The notes under the pieces: generated by a model
What the model saw: only the letters and a program-made list of their open reading frames with translations
What the model was told of the DNA's origin: nothing
Databases searched by the model: none
Shown: piece after piece, positions 4,211-6,217 of the stretch
Layout of the letters: each line of letters starts with the position of its first letter
Position numbering within the stretch: the first letter of the stretch is position 1
Source of the DNA: Elusimicrobia bacterium RIFCSPLOWO2_01_FULL_59_12
GTDB taxonomy: Bacteria > Elusimicrobiota > Elusimicrobia > 2-01-FULL-59-12
NCBI GenBank assembly: GCA_001800075.1
Contig: MGUR01000010.1
Span: 8,434 to 14,650 of the forward strand
Direction: 5' to 3'
DNA: 6,217 bases
Translations under genes and position numbers: made by a program

Positions 4211-5778
4211 GGATCTTTCCGGTGAAGGAGGGAGCCCACCCCGCTCCCTCTCAGGGCCTGCACCAGCGCCTGCGCCTTATGGAGGGTTTCTTCATATTCC
4301 CGTCCGGGATCGGAGTCTGCCACGATGCCGGCTCCCACCGGGAAACGCAGTCTCCCTTTGTCCAGGAAAATACTTCGAATCAAAATGTTCAGGGTCGCAT
4401 CCCCGTTGTAGCCGATCCATCCCAGCGAACCGCAGTAGGGTCCGCGAGGCTGGGGTTCCAGCTTCTGAATGAGCTCCATGCAGCGGATTTTCGGGCAACC
4501 TGTGATGGTGCCGCCCGGAAAGCACGCCTTCACCGCCTCGCGCCAGCCGTGGCCGGGGGCCAGCTCCCCGCGGATATCGGACACCAGGTGAAACACATGC
4601 GAGTATCCCTCTACGGAGAAAGCCTCTTTGACACGCACGCTGGGGGACCGGCAGACGCGGCTCAAGTCATTGCGTTCCAGATCGACCAGCATCAAATGTT
4701 CCGCGCGCTCTTTGATGTCAGAGGTCAGGGAACGGACGACCTGCCGATCCTGTTCCTGCACCCCGGACCGCGGGTAGGTCCCCGCAATCGGGCGCGTCTC
4801 CACGCGGTCGGATTCCAGCCGCAGCAGGAGCTCGGGAGAAGCGCTCACGATCCACCGGCTCCCGGAACGCCATAAGGAAGCGTAGGGCGACGGGTTGATG
4901 GCGGCCAGGTTCCGGTACAGCGACCACGGGTCTCCCTCCCAGGTCGCGGAAAGGCTCTGGCTCAAATTGGCCTGATAGATATCGCCTGACGAGAGATATC
5001 CCTTGGCGCGCCGGACCATTAACCGGTAGGCGGCCTCGGATCGGTTCGAACGCACACCGGACGCTCTAAACTCCCCCCACACCCGCGGGCTCCGGATGGA
5101 TTTCTGCAGGCGCACCGCCTGCCGTCGAAGCCGGTCCTGGGCGGTCCGGTACATCCGCTCCAATTGTGCAGGCGAATTATTTTTGCGTTCGGGGAGAAGC
5201 AGGGTATGCACCAGCCAGAGCCGCCGGCGGGCATGATCCACCGCCGCGACGCTGTCGTAAAGCCCGAACTCAAAATCGAAGAAGTCCTGGGTCGAGAGGG
5301 CGCCCGGCTTCTGACTCTTGCGCAGCACCTTCGCCAGCGCCGGGTCCATGTAGCGGGCGCTTTCGTAGGCGAAATACCCCACCGCGCCGCCCCAAAAAGG
5401 GGGCAGGCCGTCCACGCGCGGGCCATTCCAGTGGCGCAGCCAGCCGTGAAACCGCTCAAACGGGTTGCCCACCTTGAGCGCGTCAAAGCGCGATCCCGAG
5501 CCGCTCTGGTAGCGCACCATCAAGTTTCCATCCCGGGATTCCAGAACGTAGCGCGGCGGCTCCAGCGAGAAGTACGAGTAGCGGGCTTGGGGATTCGGCG
5601 GGGCCTGGCCACCGGCGGACTGCCAACCGCTGTGCAGGAAAAAGAGGCGCTGCTGAGCGCCGATCTGGTTGTGAACCCAATCCAGGAGGTCGACCGCGGG
5701 CAACTCCGGCTCCACCCATATGGGGACGGCTTTGTAGTGCGAGGCCCAGCGCAAAAATTGATTCAAGGAAGGGTACAT
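4207..5778 (-). CDS. pabB: Chorismate-binding enzyme, probable aminodeoxychorismate synthase component I (PabB)
   Basis: Converts chorismate plus ammonia (normally from the PabA glutaminase, absent here) into 4-amino-4-deoxychorismate, the precursor of 4-aminobenzoate and folate. The product has 523 residues. The N-terminal half is the divergent Anth_synt_I_N-like region, with a WGGAVGYFAYESARY segment (129-143). The chorismate-binding domain, about 245-510, has SSGDIYQANLSQ (263-274), VSASPELLLR (311-320), PIAGTYPR (330-337), KERAEHLMLVDLERNDLSRV (356-375), FPGGTITGCPK (420-430), YCGSLGWIGYNGD (448-460) and GAGIVADSDPGREYEET (482-498). The acidic residues in ERAEH and EYEE are the expected Mg ligands. 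E. coli PabB has Lys in PIKGT where this protein has Ala, as anthranilate synthase (TrpE) does. The PabB call therefore rests partly on overall similarity and the pabC-like neighbour, and TrpE or a dual-role enzyme is the alternative. The ATG lies one base after the upstream stop. Only a weak GAAGGG, some 11 nt away, resembles an SD. Confidence 0.82.
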   Translation of the reverse strand: MYPSLNQFLRWASHYKAVPIWVEPELPAVDLLDWVHNQIGAQQRLFFLHSGWQSAGGQAPPNPQARYSYFSLEPPRYVLESRDGNLMVRYQSGSGSRFDALKVGNPFERFHGWLRHWNGPRVDGLPPFWGGAVGYFAYESARYMDPALAKVLRKSQKPGALSTQDFFDFEFGLYDSVAAVDHARRRLWLVHTLLLPERKNNSPAQLERMYRTAQDRLRRQAVRLQKSIRSPRVWGEFRASGVRSNRSEAAYRLMVRRAKGYLSSGDIYQANLSQSLSATWEGDPWSLYRNLAAINPSPYASLWRSGSRWIVSASPELLLRLESDRVETRPIAGTYPRSGVQEQDRQVVRSLTSDIKERAEHLMLVDLERNDLSRVCRSPSVRVKEAFSVEGYSHVFHLVSDIRGELAPGHGWREAVKACFPGGTITGCPKIRCMELIQKLEPQPRGPYCGSLGWIGYNGDATLNILIRSIFLDKGRLRFPVGAGIVADSDPGREYEETLHKAQALVQALRGSGVGSLLHRKDP

Positions 5779-5779
5779 G

Positions 5780-6217
5780 TTAGACGTCGCCCTTCAAGGA
5801 GCGCATCACAAAACCCGTGATCACTTTAGGAAAAAAATACGTCGACTTCTGGGGAAGAAGCCGGCCGGACTTGCAGAGGCGGGCAAACACCTCTTTGTCG
5901 GGCGCGGGCAGCAGGAACGCCACGTTGGCCTCGGCGCGCTGAATCGCCTGGAGAGACTCGCGCGGGTCCTGGTTGTAGCTGATATTTTCCAGGGGGATGT
6001 CTTTGAGGATGCGCTCATGGAGCCGGACCACCGGCAGGGATGTCCCCCGGCCGTTCTTGGGCTTTAGCCAAAACAGTTTCCCGCCGCCTACCACCATCCC
6101 CATCGCGGCGCTCTCCTGCTTCAAACGCAGACGGGCTAACAAAGCCGGCAGGCTTCCGATGCGGTGCATGGTAAACGCCGTGGAGATCGGTCCATCTAAG
6201 AACTCGCCTGCCTGCCT
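5780..6217 (-). CDS. DUF1015-family protein, C-terminal part (runs off the window)
   Basis: The 3' end of a gene whose 5' end lies beyond the right edge. The frame stays open through all 146 codons to position 6217, so the internal ATG at 6169 need not be the start. The C-terminal stretch has the DUF1015 pattern: AEANVAFLLPAPDKEVFARL, then a basic turn, then LLPQKSTYFFPKVITGFVMRSL. In that family a Lys-Ser-Thr-x-x-Phe-x-Pro-Lys motif precedes the end. A preceding segment (GMVVGGGKLFWLKPK) also fits. DUF1015 proteins average about 400 residues, so roughly the last third is present. Their biochemical role is not established; they are often annotated as uncharacterised conserved proteins, sometimes beside amino-acid genes. 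The stop (TAA) precedes the pabB ATG by a single base, so the two are almost certainly co-transcribed. Confidence 0.65.
   Translation of the reverse strand, partial: RQAGEFLDGPISTAFTMHRIGSLPALLARLRLKQESAAMGMVVGGGKLFWLKPKNGRGTSLPVVRLHERILKDIPLENISYNQDPRESLQAIQRAEANVAFLLPAPDKEVFARLCKSGRLLPQKSTYFFPKVITGFVMRSLKGDV

Overview
The window is 6.2 kb of GC-rich bacterial chromosome (roughly 60% GC by eye). It carries housekeeping biosynthetic genes and a small family of palindromic intergenic repeats. There is no rRNA, tRNA, CRISPR array, transposase or phage gene. Gene content does not fix the taxon. A long-form HisG, a DUF1015-type protein next to a chorismate-utilising enzyme, a secreted HEAT-like protein with a Trp-rich L-x-x-x-T-G/W-x-x-WW motif, and GC-rich palindromes would fit an uncultivated PVC-type or Omnitrophota/Elusimicrobiota-like genome. 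That placement is a low-confidence guess.

Layout, left to right. Positions 1-47 hold a GC-rich palindrome just past the hisG stop. hisG (929-48, minus) encodes ATP phosphoribosyltransferase, the first step of histidine synthesis. Positions 930-1041 are a compact divergent control region. It contains a near-consensus extended -10 for hisG, a back-to-back extended -10 for the rightward gene, and a 44-nt hairpin at the start of the predicted hisG leader. A class I SAM-dependent methyltransferase follows on the plus strand (1042-1746). A decayed 3' end of a PIN-domain (VapC-like) toxin gene lies just beyond it, at 1765-1857.

The rest, 1875-6217, is one tight leftward gene cluster. In order of transcription it holds the 3' end of a DUF1015-family gene (cut by the window edge), a PabB-type chorismate-binding enzyme, an unrecognised secreted HEAT-like protein, and a class IV PLP enzyme best read as PabC (aminodeoxychorismate lyase). 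Spacings are 1 nt, a possible GTGA overlap, and a GTGA overlap, so co-transcription and translational coupling are likely. PabB plus PabC would make 4-aminobenzoate for folate; the glutaminase PabA is not in the window.

The most unusual signal is the repeat family. Three copies (7-40, 1863-1897, 4081-4113) share a frame of CTGGA-stem-loop-stem-TGACGG, and their stems differ by paired, compensating changes. Two copies run into coding sequence. One supplies the last codons and stop of pabC. The other, in opposite orientation, sits in the 5' end of the secreted-protein gene, where it encodes part of the signal peptide and one candidate ATG. I see no clear new multi-gene defence or catalytic system. 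The repeat-gene fusions and the secreted protein embedded in a folate operon are the best leads.
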